Source of the DNA: Candidatus Poribacteria bacterium
Lineage (GTDB): Bacteria > Poribacteria > WGA-4E > PCPOR2b
Assembly: GCA_022826645.1 (NCBI GenBank)
Contig: JAJDUM010000061.1
Coordinates: 1-63,937 of the forward strand
Direction: 5' to 3'
DNA length: 63,937 nucleotides
Positions 16,776 through 26,174 of this stretch are shown here, one piece after another (within the stretch, counting starts at the first letter, position 1; every line of letters begins with the position of its first letter). Position numbers and translations under genes: made by a program. The notes below the pieces were generated by a model. It searched no databases and had not been told where the DNA came from. It saw nothing but the letters and a program-made list of their open reading frames with translations.

Positions 16776-17876
16776 ATGCCAATGTTATTGAAATTCTGGT
16801 TTCGCCGGTTTCGCCGGGCCAGCCGTAATCGTCATATGCGGCGCCTCACGGTAGCAGGACTTATCGTTCTAGGTGCTATCGCTCTCAATGCTGCATGTTT
16901 CTACTTTTTTGAAAAGGCAGTGAAGGCAGAATTAACGGTTTGGGATTCCGTTTGGCTCAGTTTTACAACCATCACGACCGTTGGATATGGGGATCTCGCC
17001 GCATCAACGGTCGGGGGAAGGGTAGCAACAATGGTCTTGCTATACGGAGTTGGATTGGCTACATTCCCCTATGTGATTACTCAGATTGTGGACACAACTG
17101 TGGAAAGAAATAATGATCGCCGTCGCGGGTTGATTGATTGCCGTGACCTTGTAGAAAGTCATATCATTATCGTCAACTACCCCTCTGAATTGAGGGTAGC
17201 TTCAATAATAGAGCAGCTTTCAGCGGATGTAGTAACCGCACACCGCCCCATTGTTATTTTGGCGAATGGCGTGGAAGAATTGGGTTTCAACCGTTCTGAT
17301 GTTTACTTTGTCCGAGGTGCGCCATTAGAAGAAGAATCGTGGAAGCGGGCAAATATTGAGATGGCGTACGCGGTCCTCATCCTCGCGCCTGAAGCCGAGG
17401 AACACGTGGCAGATGCGATCACGGCATCGACAATTTCACTCATCGAAACACTCCATCCAAATATCCGGACAATTGCGGAATGCACTAGTATTCAACACTT
17501 AGCGATTTTCCGGTCTTTCCGATGTGATGCCGTCATTCCGACGAATAATATTGCTGCGAAGGTGTTGGCACAAGAGGTGCGCGACCGTGGACTTGCTCTC
17601 GCGGTCCGGGAGTTGTTGACTGAGGCAGAAGGGAGCGAGCTGTATAGCGAAACCATTAACATTGATGGGATAAATTTTGGCGAGCTACAATCGCTACTTC
17701 TGGAACTGAAAGCGGAGGTCATTTTGGTCGGTATCCTCAGAGACAACGAACACTTAATTAATCCATCGTTAGACCTACAGATCCACCGCACAGATCGGCT
17801 TATTCTTATCGGCAACCGTCGGAGCGATTGGGAGCAAATTCACAAGCAGTTGTTAAGTGTCAAGCAGTCGGTCTAA
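16776..17876 (+). CDS. Potassium channel with RCK (TrkA-N/TrkA-C) domains
   Basis: The 366-residue protein has two membrane segments (about 24-45 and 82-105) flanking the K+ selectivity filter TTVGYGDL (67-74). A cytoplasmic RCK domain (about 120-265, including ESHIIIVNYPSELRVASII) and a TrkA-C domain (about 280-360) follow. The architecture resembles MthK-type ligand-gated potassium channels. The usual Rossmann GxGxxG of TrkA-N is altered here (VNYPSELR), so nucleotide binding may be lost or changed. RBS AAGGAG precedes the start. It is convergent with the permease gene ending at 17920. Confidence 0.9.
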   Translation: MPMLLKFWFRRFRRASRNRHMRRLTVAGLIVLGAIALNAACFYFFEKAVKAELTVWDSVWLSFTTITTVGYGDLAASTVGGRVATMVLLYGVGLATFPYVITQIVDTTVERNNDRRRGLIDCRDLVESHIIIVNYPSELRVASIIEQLSADVVTAHRPIVILANGVEELGFNRSDVYFVRGAPLEEESWKRANIEMAYAVLILAPEAEEHVADAITASTISLIETLHPNIRTIAECTSIQHLAIFRSFRCDAVIPTNNIAAKVLAQEVRDRGLALAVRELLTEAEGSELYSETINIDGINFGELQSLLLELKAEVILVGILRDNEHLINPSLDLQIHRTDRLILIGNRRSDWEQIHKQLLSVKQSV

Positions 17877-17919
17877 CTGCACAGCAATTTCAGCGTTCGC
17901 CGTGTAAACTTTTACCCTC

Positions 17920-18396
17920 CTACGAGCCGGGCCGAAACAGCGTTACCAAGCAACCGCCAAGCGCTGCCAACACGATACCGAGGACAAACGGCCATCGCAC
18001 GGCGCTCCAACCACCAACAGGCGGATGTAATGCCGTTGCCACAACCGCATTGACAATCGGCGCACCGGCGAAGACAATAGACATCACCACAGGGGGCGTG
18101 CCTTTTGCCCCAAATGCTAAGAGGACTCCAAACGCCCCCACCGCCCCAACGAGTCCCGCAAGTGTTGACCAGACCAACCCCTTCACCGGAAAATTCCATT
18201 GGGCACCGTTGACCGCCAACATGATCGCTGAACCGATAACTGCTGTCAACAGATAAGCAATGCCGACAAACAGGAACGCTTTGTACCGTCCGTGCACCGG
18301 ATCACTCATAGATATCTGGCCTGTATGCAACAAGACACCGTAGAGTCCCCATGATGCAACCGTCATAAGTGCAAATATTAACCAAGTCATACGCAT
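17920..18396 (-). CDS. Half-size EamA/DMT-type membrane protein, copy 1
   Basis: The 158-residue protein has about five hydrophobic segments, half the usual ten of a DMT transporter, so it may act as a dimer like small multidrug-resistance proteins. It has the EamA-like features VLLAFGAKGTPPVVMSIVFAG and a C-terminal hydrophobic segment ending in TLFRPGS. It is the distal member of three tandem paralogues (copy 2 at 18445, broken copy 3 at 18951) behind a glycosyltransferase. The substrate is unknown. Close similarity of all three (shared RYKxLFFxGIxY and NGAQW-type segments) indicates recent tandem duplication. Confidence 0.8.
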   Translation of the reverse strand: MRMTWLIFALMTVASWGLYGVLLHTGQISMSDPVHGRYKAFLFVGIAYLLTAVIGSAIMLAVNGAQWNFPVKGLVWSTLAGLVGAVGAFGVLLAFGAKGTPPVVMSIVFAGAPIVNAVVATALHPPVGGWSAVRWPFVLGIVLAALGGCLVTLFRPGS

Positions 18397-18444
18397 TAAA
18401 ACCCTCCTATATTCCCACCGCGTGGTTATGTTAGGGATGCCTTG

Positions 18445-18939
18445 CTACATCCCGGGCCGATAAATGGTCACCATACAGATGCCCAATATCACTAACTGGA
18501 TGCCGATGAGAAACTGCCACCGTAAGCCCCCCGCTTGCGGTGTATCTAACACCAAAGCAACAACCGCATTGATGAGCGACGCACCGGTGAAAAGGATAGT
18601 CATGACCACCGCCGGAGTTCCCGCCGCCTCGAACGCCAAGAGGACACCCAACGCAGTCGTTGCGCTGGCAGCCCCCGCCAAAGTTGCCAAGATTATCCCT
18701 TTTATTGGAAAACGCCATTGGATGCGTTTGAACTTCAATATCAGCGCTGATCCGACGATCGCCACCAGTGAATAGCCAATCCCAGCGAAAAAAAGTGTCT
18801 TGTATCGTGCTTGGGTCGGATCTGCCATCGCTATCCGGCTCGCGTGGAGCAGGATGCCGTAGACTCCAAGTGCCCCAACCTTCATCAATGAAAACAGTAA
18901 CCAAGGTCTACGAAATATTAACAAACGTCTACGACGCAT
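18445..18939 (-). CDS. Half-size EamA/DMT-type membrane protein, copy 2
   Basis: This 164-residue paralogue of the 17920-18396 gene has a longer, strongly basic N-terminus (RRRRLLIFRRP). The same five hydrophobic segments follow, with AGTPAVVMTILFTGASLINAVVA in the conserved loop-helix region. The basic start suggests the N-terminus is cytoplasmic. The gap to copy 1 is 48 bases and to the broken copy 3 upstream 11 bases, so all are probably one transcript. It ends in TIYRPGM, matching the C-terminal RPG of the others. Substrate unknown. Confidence 0.8.
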   Translation of the reverse strand: MRRRRLLIFRRPWLLFSLMKVGALGVYGILLHASRIAMADPTQARYKTLFFAGIGYSLVAIVGSALILKFKRIQWRFPIKGIILATLAGAASATTALGVLLAFEAAGTPAVVMTILFTGASLINAVVALVLDTPQAGGLRWQFLIGIQLVILGICMVTIYRPGM

Positions 18940-18950
18940 CCATAATCTCC

Positions 18951-19351
18951 TTATGTTCCGGGCCTATAAACTGTCACCATATAACCGCCAATCGCTGCTG
19001 CCGCGATGCCGAAGATAAACTCCCACCGTAAACTTCCCGGAGTCGGTGGATACAGTGTTATAGCGATGGCTGCATTGAGAACAGGTTACAGAAAATTACC
19101 CCAACAACGGCTATCCCTGCCAAGATTCCCAAACCCAACCCTTTTATCGAAAAACTCCATTGGGCACCATTGACGGTCAACATCACGCTCGACCCGACAA
19201 TTGCTATTAATGAATAGCCAATTCCTGCAAAAAAAAGGGCTTTGTATTGGCCATTAGCCGAATCCCCCATCGCTTTTTGCCCTGCATGGGTAAGGACGCC
19301 AAAAATCCCGGACGCGATCGTCGCTATAAGCGTAAATACCAACCAAGTCAT
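18951..19351 (-). pseudogene. Half-size EamA/DMT-type membrane protein, copy 3, disrupted
   Basis: The frame starting at 19351 (MTWLVFTLIATIASGIFGV) aligns with copies 1 and 2 through the NGAQW segment, but stops at 19058 after GVIFCNLFSMQPSL. In the next frame from about 19082 the family C-terminus resumes (VLNAAIAITLYPPT through YMVTVYRPGT) and ends at TAA 18951-18953. Compared with copy 1, about 20-25 codons around AFGVLLAF..TPPVVM are missing and the frame is shifted. So this is an in-place deletion plus frameshift. It remains possible that two short peptides are made, but loss of one transmembrane helix makes function unlikely. Confidence 0.85.
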
Positions 19352-19371
19352 GTATACCTAAAATCCTCCTA

Positions 19372-20661
19372 TCAACCGATATACTTTTTATAAACTGCGA
19401 GTGTTGCTTCCGCCACCACATCGTCGCTAAACTCACGATGAACCGTTTCCTTGCCCTGCTGTCCCAATGTTTCCCTGTAGTCTGGATTATCAATGAGTTG
19501 AGATATTCCTTCCGCAATGGCGTCGGGGGATTCCGCGTCTACCAATACCCCACCACCCGTCGCTGCTATCAATTCTGGAAAGCTGCCGTGCCTGGGTTGA
19601 ACGACTGGAACACCGTTGGCAAGTGCCTCCAGAATGAAAAGCCCCTTTGATTCTTTGTATGTTGTTGGTACAGACAAGGTGTGGAGACTATTGAGGAAAT
19701 CGATTTTTTGATGCCGATCGACCTCGCCCCAATAATCAAAAGCGCCTGACAAACCCCAGGCATCGATCTGTTTAACCAATTTCTCAAGATACGGTTCATC
19801 TTTTTTACCGAGGTAACCGGCGACCTTCAGTTGGACTTTGTCGGGTCCGACCCTATCTGTCAAGCGGTGAAATGCGTCAACTAGCAGATGAAGTCCTTTC
19901 TCAGGGCAGATGCGGGCTAGATATCCTATAATAAAGGGTGTTTCGGCGAGGGCTTTCTGACCTACTCCGTGCTCATTCAGATTCAATCCGAGATGGACCA
20001 CATCAATTTTGTTCGGCGGGACGTCTAAATAATCAACCATGAAGTCAGCATAGTATTGGCAAGGGGCAATGTATCCATCTACCTCCGAAGCCCGCGCTCG
20101 AAGCAGTTTCAGGGCTCGCGCTTTATATGGCTCGATAAGCGCTTCGAGAAAAATATCCTCGCCCTGAAGCGCACAGAGAATTGGAACGCCTAACGCTTTC
20201 TTCATCTCCCAAGCAAAGCCCACGAACATGGAGTTGGTGAGTTGAACCAAATCGGGCTGATAAGAATCTTTGAGCCATTTAACCAACTTCGCCAGTTCTT
20301 TTCTCTGTTGCCCTTCCTCTCCCTGAAGCACGGAGACTGTAAGGGAACCGAGATCTTTTGCACTGGTTGCCCCACTGAAACGGGATAATCCGTTGAGCAA
20401 CGAAGGGCTATCGAGTAGGCGATCCAACAGCCAAGGGGTACGACGGAATAGCGAAGACTTCTGCTGGAGATACACATTAATCCCGCCGTAAAAAACCCGA
20501 TCCATGCTCACATCGGTTTCGTCAGTGCGGATGGGCGTATAGGTTGGAATGAGGGCGACGTCGTGTCCTTTTCTTTGGAGCGCGGCGGCGAGGGTATTAT
20601 CATGAATACAGGTGCCACAGTACATACCCGCAGCGCCTGCAGCGATATAAGCGATTTTCAT
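19372..20661 (-). CDS. Family-4-type glycosyltransferase
   Basis: This 429-residue GT-B glycosyltransferase has an N-terminal acceptor half beginning MKIAYIAAGAAGMYCGTC and a C-terminal donor half. The donor half contains the typical PFIIGYLARICPEKGLHLLV and the EALANGVPVVQPRHGSFPE motif (E-x7-E-like sugar-nucleotide site). It probably transfers a hexose from a nucleotide sugar in the cytoplasm, with product unknown. It heads the minus-strand run leading into the three permease paralogues (21 bases upstream of copy 3). That placement hints that they may export or scramble a product of the enzyme; this is inference only. The ribosome site is weak. Confidence 0.88.
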   Translation of the reverse strand: MKIAYIAAGAAGMYCGTCIHDNTLAAALQRKGHDVALIPTYTPIRTDETDVSMDRVFYGGINVYLQQKSSLFRRTPWLLDRLLDSPSLLNGLSRFSGATSAKDLGSLTVSVLQGEEGQQRKELAKLVKWLKDSYQPDLVQLTNSMFVGFAWEMKKALGVPILCALQGEDIFLEALIEPYKARALKLLRARASEVDGYIAPCQYYADFMVDYLDVPPNKIDVVHLGLNLNEHGVGQKALAETPFIIGYLARICPEKGLHLLVDAFHRLTDRVGPDKVQLKVAGYLGKKDEPYLEKLVKQIDAWGLSGAFDYWGEVDRHQKIDFLNSLHTLSVPTTYKESKGLFILEALANGVPVVQPRHGSFPELIAATGGGVLVDAESPDAIAEGISQLIDNPDYRETLGQQGKETVHREFSDDVVAEATLAVYKKYIG

Positions 20662-20712
20662 GATGGATCCAAGGCGAAACGTGAAGCGTGTAAGGTAAAT
20701 GCACTCATAGAT

Positions 20713-22203
20713 CTATGACTTGGTTTGCTCTACTCCCGTCGGGAAGAATTTTTGGACTACACCTGAATCTAGTGGTTTGCTTATCAGGGAACCGATAATC
20801 ATCGCTACAACGGAGACAGCGAGAATAACTGCAACGGGCATGATTCCGGTGCCACCTACCGTGTAACCGGGTGCCTCCCATCCTTGAATAAAGAAATATA
20901 TCCACAACACCACGACGCTAATAGTAGAAGCGAAGGCACCGTATTTGGTGCTACGTTTCCAAAAGAGTGCTGCGATGATAATCGGGAAAAGTGATGCAAA
21001 TCCGGTAAAAGACCAGATCGCAAGTTTGAAAATACTCCGGTTGAGGACAAGGGAAAGCAGATAGGTTAGACAAAGTATCCCAAAGACAAAAAGGCGTCCA
21101 ACCAAAACTTGCTTCTTTTCGCTCATTCCATCGTTCGCCGAGTCCAGACGGAATCTGTAGTGACGGATAATATCGTGCGTAAACATACTTCCGATGGATA
21201 GCGATTGAGAATCGAGAGAAGACATAATCGCTGCAAATACGCCTGCACCTAAAAGTCCTGCGAGCACGCCGGGCGCATGGCGCTGTATCATCTGAACCAA
21301 AACTGAATTGGCTTCGGGTCCTTTTAGTCCTGGGACATCTACGCTCCCTAAAATCCCGAGTAGCACACTCGGAACCCACACGATGGCAACACAGATCGGA
21401 TACCACATCACAGGATAACGAAACGTGCTTGCGCTTTTTGCTGTGAGCCAGTGCATGAATATGTGGGGAAACATCCCTACCGATAGAGGGATGCAAGTAT
21501 AGGTTAGCAGCTCCAATGGTCTGACGTGAGTCCCGTGCATTAACAGGTCTGGTGCCACTTTCGTCAAACTGGTAGAAAATCCGCCCATTTTATGTACGAT
21601 GATAAAAAACGTCGCCCCGCCGAGCGTCATGAAAACAAGAGTTTGAAAAGTATTTGCCCAAGCGGTTCCACGCACACCACCGTAACAGACATAAATGAAA
21701 ACCACGGCGCAGACGAGAAGGCCACCCAACCACTGCGGGATCTGTCCCGCTGTAATTTGATGTAGGGTGACGCCTCCACCCATTATACCGATCAACAGGT
21801 ACGGAACGATGAGCGCAACAATGACGACAAAAAGCAGCAACCCAAATCCATCGCTGTTCCACCGTTCTCTGAAGTACTGGACCTGCGTAAAATAACGGTA
21901 TCGCTTCCCAATTGCCCACAACCGGGTGCCAACAAAAAAGAAGACGCACGGAGCAACCACAGCAGTCGAGGAAGCCATCAGAGCGAAAACACCGATGCCT
22001 CTGTGGTAGGCTTCACCGGAAGCACCGAGAATGGAGAAAGCGGTCATATTCGTGCCGAACAGGGACATCAACAGCACAAATGGTCCAATAGTTCGGCTAG
22101 CGACGAAATAATCCTCACCGGTGCCGCGAAAGAATTTATGGCTCAGGGTGCCAACAATCAGCACAATGCCCAAATATGCAAAAATAACGACGATAATTAT
22201 CAT
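20713..22203 (-). CDS. Sodium:solute symporter (SSS family)
   Basis: The 496-residue protein has about 13 predicted hydrophobic segments. It carries SSS-family signatures such as GTGEDYFVASRTIGPF near the N-terminus, TNMTAFSILGASGEAY (about 51-66), the YGGVRGTAWAN segment, and FAAIMSSLDSQSLSIGSMFTHDI (about 325-347). Members couple Na+ to uptake of proline, sugars, pantothenate or carboxylates. The substrate cannot be told. It is preceded by a DUF3311 partner 9 bases upstream, a pairing common for one SSS subclass. It lies downstream of the APH-like kinase on the same strand. Confidence 0.9.
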   Translation of the reverse strand: MIIIVVIFAYLGIVLIVGTLSHKFFRGTGEDYFVASRTIGPFVLLMSLFGTNMTAFSILGASGEAYHRGIGVFALMASSTAVVAPCVFFFVGTRLWAIGKRYRYFTQVQYFRERWNSDGFGLLLFVVIVALIVPYLLIGIMGGGVTLHQITAGQIPQWLGGLLVCAVVFIYVCYGGVRGTAWANTFQTLVFMTLGGATFFIIVHKMGGFSTSLTKVAPDLLMHGTHVRPLELLTYTCIPLSVGMFPHIFMHWLTAKSASTFRYPVMWYPICVAIVWVPSVLLGILGSVDVPGLKGPEANSVLVQMIQRHAPGVLAGLLGAGVFAAIMSSLDSQSLSIGSMFTHDIIRHYRFRLDSANDGMSEKKQVLVGRLFVFGILCLTYLLSLVLNRSIFKLAIWSFTGFASLFPIIIAALFWKRSTKYGAFASTISVVVLWIYFFIQGWEAPGYTVGGTGIMPVAVILAVSVVAMIIGSLISKPLDSGVVQKFFPTGVEQTKS

Positions 22204-22212
22204 GATACATTC

Positions 22213-22434
22213 TTACTCATCTGTATCTTCGTTCTGAAGATGACTGGGCCAAGCTATATTGATTATCAGTGCCATCAATATAGCTACTGCGATACAGAAT
22301 CCAATATGATAAACCAACCCAATGGGTAGTCCCAGCAGCATTTTTGGGTTGTTCCAGAGCCAGAAATCATTATGCAGCAAAAGCAACGCTGCGAGGGCAA
22401 CGTAAAGAATCCATTTAGATAAAGTTTTTCTCAC
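22213..22434 (-). CDS. DUF3311 small membrane protein, symporter partner
   Basis: The 73-residue protein has two hydrophobic helices (about 8-22 and 40-62) joined by HNDFWLWNNPKMLLGLPIGLVYH, matching the DUF3311 pattern of a short loop with a P-x-L-x-GLP-type turn. Family members are usually encoded next to SSS symporters. Here the symporter begins 9 bases downstream, so the pair is almost certainly co-translated. Its role, subunit or assembly factor, is unknown. The APH-like gene ends 15 bases upstream on the same strand. Confidence 0.8.
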   Translation of the reverse strand: MRKTLSKWILYVALAALLLLHNDFWLWNNPKMLLGLPIGLVYHIGFCIAVAILMALIINIAWPSHLQNEDTDE

Positions 22435-22449
22435 TTAGTCCCCCAAGTC

Positions 22450-23262
22450 TTATGGCAATGAGGCTTTGATAACTTTTAGCAGCTCAGTTTTCTCATGTGT
22501 ATCGGCTCGTTCAGATAGGCGAGCCGCAGCAATGGGGAGTTCCCAGCGAGCAATCGCTTCGCGCGAGATTGACTGGATTCGCGTGCAGTGTTCCAGATAG
22601 GCTTCATAGAACAGATGACGCACCTCGGCAACTTTTTGGTGGCGTCTCTCGTTCACGCTGGGTGGTAATTCGCCGACTCGAAGTATTAAGCTTGTGCGAG
22701 CAACATCGACCAATGGAGATCCTTGGGTGGCGTCTGCCCAGTCAATGATAACAGGTTCTTCAGCCGTTATCAAGATATTTTCTGGGTGAAAATCACCGTG
22801 GCAGAGGGCGGTGTCATCCTGAAGTCGATCTAGACCGGCTAAGATGACTGCTTTAGTCTTTGCCGGTAATCCGCAGGCGTTTTGGATTTGCTTCTGTAAC
22901 CGTTGGTGCTGTAAAGGCAGCGGAGATGTGGTGCACCTATGTACATTAGATTGTAGTTCTGCGAGGAGATGGGCGTATGGAATAAGGTTCTGAGGATTAG
23001 CAATTATGGCGTCCACCATGGTTATACCGTGCACTCTTTCAAAGATGATACCTTGACGATTTTCAATAGTGATAGTACCAATAACAGTGGGTGTGTTCAG
23101 ACCTGCGTCATAGGCGATGGAGGCGCGGATAGCTTCTTCCTCGGCTTCCCCGGGTGGTGCTTCCTCATGGTACAGTTTGAGAATTTTATCCTCATCCCAT
23201 GCGAAAATTTTGGCTGTTCCACCTTCGGCGATGCGTGGGTAGTTAATCATAGAGAAGACCAT
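22450..23262 (-). CDS. Aminoglycoside phosphotransferase-family kinase
   Basis: This 270-residue APH/choline-kinase-fold protein has an N-lobe with GGTAKIFAWDEDKILKLY (nucleotide loop and catalytic Lys), the catalytic loop CHGDFHPENIL (His-Gly-Asp, Asn about 164) and the metal-binding IIDWADA. The family phosphorylates small-molecule alcohols or aminoglycosides. Genes of this type in non-pathogens usually act on unknown metabolites, and resistance should not be assumed. It precedes the DUF3311/SSS pair by 15 bases, so it may act on the transported substrate (inference). A second possible start is at residue 5. Confidence 0.88.
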   Translation of the reverse strand: MVFSMINYPRIAEGGTAKIFAWDEDKILKLYHEEAPPGEAEEEAIRASIAYDAGLNTPTVIGTITIENRQGIIFERVHGITMVDAIIANPQNLIPYAHLLAELQSNVHRCTTSPLPLQHQRLQKQIQNACGLPAKTKAVILAGLDRLQDDTALCHGDFHPENILITAEEPVIIDWADATQGSPLVDVARTSLILRVGELPPSVNERRHQKVAEVRHLFYEAYLEHCTRIQSISREAIARWELPIAAARLSERADTHEKTELLKVIKASLP

Positions 23263-23358
23263 CTCTTTCCCGCAATTTATGCAATGACTTCCGGAAACTC
23301 GTGTCGAGCATATAGGATATATCCAAACTGCTTTGCTAGTTTTGCAGATGAGGTGCTA

Positions 23359-25374
23359 CTAGTATTCCAATAAAGAAATTCTTGAGCGCCAGTTGAAAAA
23401 ACCGATGGTCACAATAGCAATAAATGCAGCTAACTGCACCCACCCTGACGGCGTGAGAAAGAAAACCGCAGCAGCAACGAGCAACCCTACTCGTATCCAG
23501 AAATTAAGAGGAGCGAACCAGTGACCGGAAACACTCGCAGCCAGCGCAACGATCCCAAGGATAGCGATCACAAGACTTACCGTAACTCCGAAGAAATCGG
23601 CTGCACCCCCATCTGGAGATAAAAGCAACAGCTCTGGTTTCAGGACAAAGGCGTAAGGCAGTGCGAACCCTACCAGTGCGAAGCGGAAGGCAGCAATCCC
23701 CGTCTGCATGATACCGCTTCCCGCAATGGCAGCGGCGGTGTACGCCGCCAGAGCAACGGGTGGCGTTACCATTGCCATCATGCCAAAATAGAAGATGAAA
23801 AGATGAACGGAGAGGGGAACCAACCCCAACTCGGTCAATACCGGTCCCACCAAGGTTGCCATCAGCAGATAACATACCGATGATGGTAGTCCCATCCCAA
23901 GGATGATTGTTGAGACCATCAAAAGCATCAGCGCCAAGATGCGACTGTTTTCCGCGAGTGGTACAATGGTCCCCGGTAGTTTCGAACCAATTCCGGTCAG
24001 AGTGACCACACCGAGAATTATCCCCACACACGCAGCCGCCGCAACCAATGAAACACCGCCGTGGGCTGCCTTTTCCATTGCATCAAAGATTCCACTGATT
24101 CCGTTACGAAGCTGAGTTACAAGAATCAGAAATCTGTACCTGATCCGCTCTCGTGGTGATGAGAGGTCACTGCTAGGCACTTGTGTCATTGCCCCCCAAA
24201 TTCCACGAATGCCTATTAGAATCAGGACCAGCAGTAAACTGAGGCTAACCGCCCTAAATGGCGTGTACCCGAGCAGCAGAAAAACGATAAGCGTGACAAA
24301 AGCTACCAAAAAGACCAATCCCTCGATTCCATTCTCTGTGTTCGAGGTTTCGCTGGCACCTTCCGTGGTTATTTCGGCGGATGCTCCGACACGTTTAGCA
24401 TAAAAGTGAACGGTCAACAGTAGTGCGGTATAATAAAGGATTGCAGGAATCAGCGCAGCTTTGATTATCTCCAGATAGGTAACGGCAGGCTCGACAATTT
24501 CGAGCATCATATAGGCTCCCGCCCCCATAATCGGCGGAACCAATGCGCCACCCGAACTCGCTGCGGCTTCTATCGCGCCGGCAATTGTCGGTTTAAAACC
24601 AGCACTCCGCATCATAGGGATGGTGAACGTCCCGGTAGTAGCGGTATTGGCAACAGCACTTCCAGACAGCGAGCCCATCGCCCCGCTGCTGACGACGGCA
24701 ACCTTGGCAGGCGCACCTACGCTGGAACGGAACAGGCGTCGTGTAACATTGATAACATAACCAGTGGCTCCAGTTTTCTCCAATAAAGCTCCAAATAGAA
24801 CAAAGAGAAATACATAGGTGAACATTACCTTCAAGGCAATACCAAATACTCCCTGACTATGAAGAAAGGTCTGGCTGACAATGCGTTCCCAAGAGTAGCC
24901 TCTATGAGGAAATAACCAGTCGGGCATTGACTGACCGAAAGCGGCATACGCCAAGAAAGCCAGAGAGAGGATGCATAGGGTCAAACCGATAGCGCGGCGG
25001 GTGGCTTCCAATACAAGGAGAAGTCCCAATAGTCCGATGACGTAATCCGTGGTGGTCCCCATTCCGGCCCGATCCCCAAGTTGCTGACCATCAACCCAAA
25101 ACCGTTTGAACACAGGTTCCGTTTGAATGAGGATATAACCGAAACAGATTACAACAGCGAGACCCAAAACGAAATCAAGAATTTGGAAAACGAAACATCT
25201 TTCAAAGCGACGGTGGATCGGATATTTAAGGAAAACGAGGAGTAAGCCCAACATAGCGAAGATCGCCAGTTGGGCTTGAGGGGTAAGGCGGGGGTGATTT
25301 ACCTCCATCAGAATAAATACGCCGAGAGTCACTGCACACGTTCGAAAGAGGATTTGGCGAATACGTTCAACCAT
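23359..25374 (-). CDS. TRAP transporter, fused 4TM/12TM permease
   Basis: The roughly 671-residue polytopic protein fuses the small DctQ-like subunit (about 1-190) to the large DctM-like subunit. Landmarks are the DUF3394/DctM-type segments GAMGSLSGSAVANTATTG and FTIPMMRSAGFKPTIAGA, and TPPVALAAYTAAAIAGSG near 540. The family uses an electrochemical gradient plus a binding protein (TAXI type) to import carboxylates, but no binding-protein gene is adjacent. The annotated open frame begins at 25455. The start at 25374 (MVERIRQ) is preferred because the extra N-terminus overlaps the upstream gene and is not family-like. Confidence 0.9.
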   Translation of the reverse strand: MVERIRQILFRTCAVTLGVFILMEVNHPRLTPQAQLAIFAMLGLLLVFLKYPIHRRFERCFVFQILDFVLGLAVVICFGYILIQTEPVFKRFWVDGQQLGDRAGMGTTTDYVIGLLGLLLVLEATRRAIGLTLCILSLAFLAYAAFGQSMPDWLFPHRGYSWERIVSQTFLHSQGVFGIALKVMFTYVFLFVLFGALLEKTGATGYVINVTRRLFRSSVGAPAKVAVVSSGAMGSLSGSAVANTATTGTFTIPMMRSAGFKPTIAGAIEAAASSGGALVPPIMGAGAYMMLEIVEPAVTYLEIIKAALIPAILYYTALLLTVHFYAKRVGASAEITTEGASETSNTENGIEGLVFLVAFVTLIVFLLLGYTPFRAVSLSLLLVLILIGIRGIWGAMTQVPSSDLSSPRERIRYRFLILVTQLRNGISGIFDAMEKAAHGGVSLVAAAACVGIILGVVTLTGIGSKLPGTIVPLAENSRILALMLLMVSTIILGMGLPSSVCYLLMATLVGPVLTELGLVPLSVHLFIFYFGMMAMVTPPVALAAYTAAAIAGSGIMQTGIAAFRFALVGFALPYAFVLKPELLLLSPDGGAADFFGVTVSLVIAILGIVALAASVSGHWFAPLNFWIRVGLLVAAAVFFLTPSGWVQLAAFIAIVTIGFFNWRSRISLLEY

Positions 25375-25436
25375 GATGGTAGAAATCGCAGTTAGGTAGA
25401 ATTTGTCAATGCAGATTGCATGGATAGCACAGTCCG

Positions 25437-26174
25437 TTAGAGGGAACGGATCCAAATGTTACGATATCGAACGGGATCGCCGTGGTCTTGAAGCATTATC
25501 GGTCCTTCGGCGGGATGTGGTTCGTCATACGAGGGAGCCCGCTTGTGTCCTGTTGGGCCCATAGCCGCTCGGTGGTTTTGCACCAACACGCCGTTATGAA
25601 TCACAGTGATGTAAGCAGGACTGATGAGTTTCTGCCCTCCAAAGCGTGGCGCGGTGAAGAAAATGTCATACGTCTGCCATTCGCCCGGTTCGCGGCAGGC
25701 GTTAACCAGTGGAGGATACTGCCCATAAATTGCGCCGGTGATTCCATCCGCATAAGTGGGATTGTTGTAACCGTCAAGCACCTGGATTTCATAGCTGCCC
25801 ATCAAGAATATACCGCTGTTACCCCGCCCCTGACTATCACCGTTCACTTCCGCTGGTGCCGCCCATTCAAGGTGCAATTGGCAATCACTGAAGTGTTCTT
25901 GGGTCTGAATGTTCCCGGTGCGCGTGACCTCCACGTAACCGTTTTCGACTTTCCATCCAGCTGGTGCATCACTCCCCACCCATTTTGATAAATCGCTTCC
26001 ATCGAAGAGGACAGTTGCATCCGACGGTGGTTCGTTCCGGGAATTTCCAGACCCCGGTGTAATTACTCGTGGTTGAGGTCGCGTCCCATCATGGACGTGC
26101 CAGTGTGTTCCGGGTATCAGTGGTGTGTCGTCATAACCGATGGGGGCTGTGTGCCCTGATGATCCCTGCGCCAT
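25437..26174 (-). CDS. DUF1080 (3-keto-disaccharide hydrolase-like) protein
   Basis: The 245-residue protein has a Pro-rich N-terminus and a concanavalin-like beta-sandwich. Family landmarks are LFDGSDLSKWVG (about 52-63), GWKVENGYVEV, LHLEWAAPAEVNG, RGNSGIFLMGSYEIQVLDGYNNPT, and the terminal PIMLQDHGDPVRYRNIWIR. DUF1080/3-keto-disaccharide hydrolases act on oxidised glycosides. Unlike many family members it has no signal peptide, so it would be cytoplasmic. It starts the minus-strand group leading to the TRAP permease. Family certain, substrate unknown. Confidence 0.92.
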   Translation of the reverse strand: MAQGSSGHTAPIGYDDTPLIPGTHWHVHDGTRPQPRVITPGSGNSRNEPPSDATVLFDGSDLSKWVGSDAPAGWKVENGYVEVTRTGNIQTQEHFSDCQLHLEWAAPAEVNGDSQGRGNSGIFLMGSYEIQVLDGYNNPTYADGITGAIYGQYPPLVNACREPGEWQTYDIFFTAPRFGGQKLISPAYITVIHNGVLVQNHRAAMGPTGHKRAPSYDEPHPAEGPIMLQDHGDPVRYRNIWIRSL

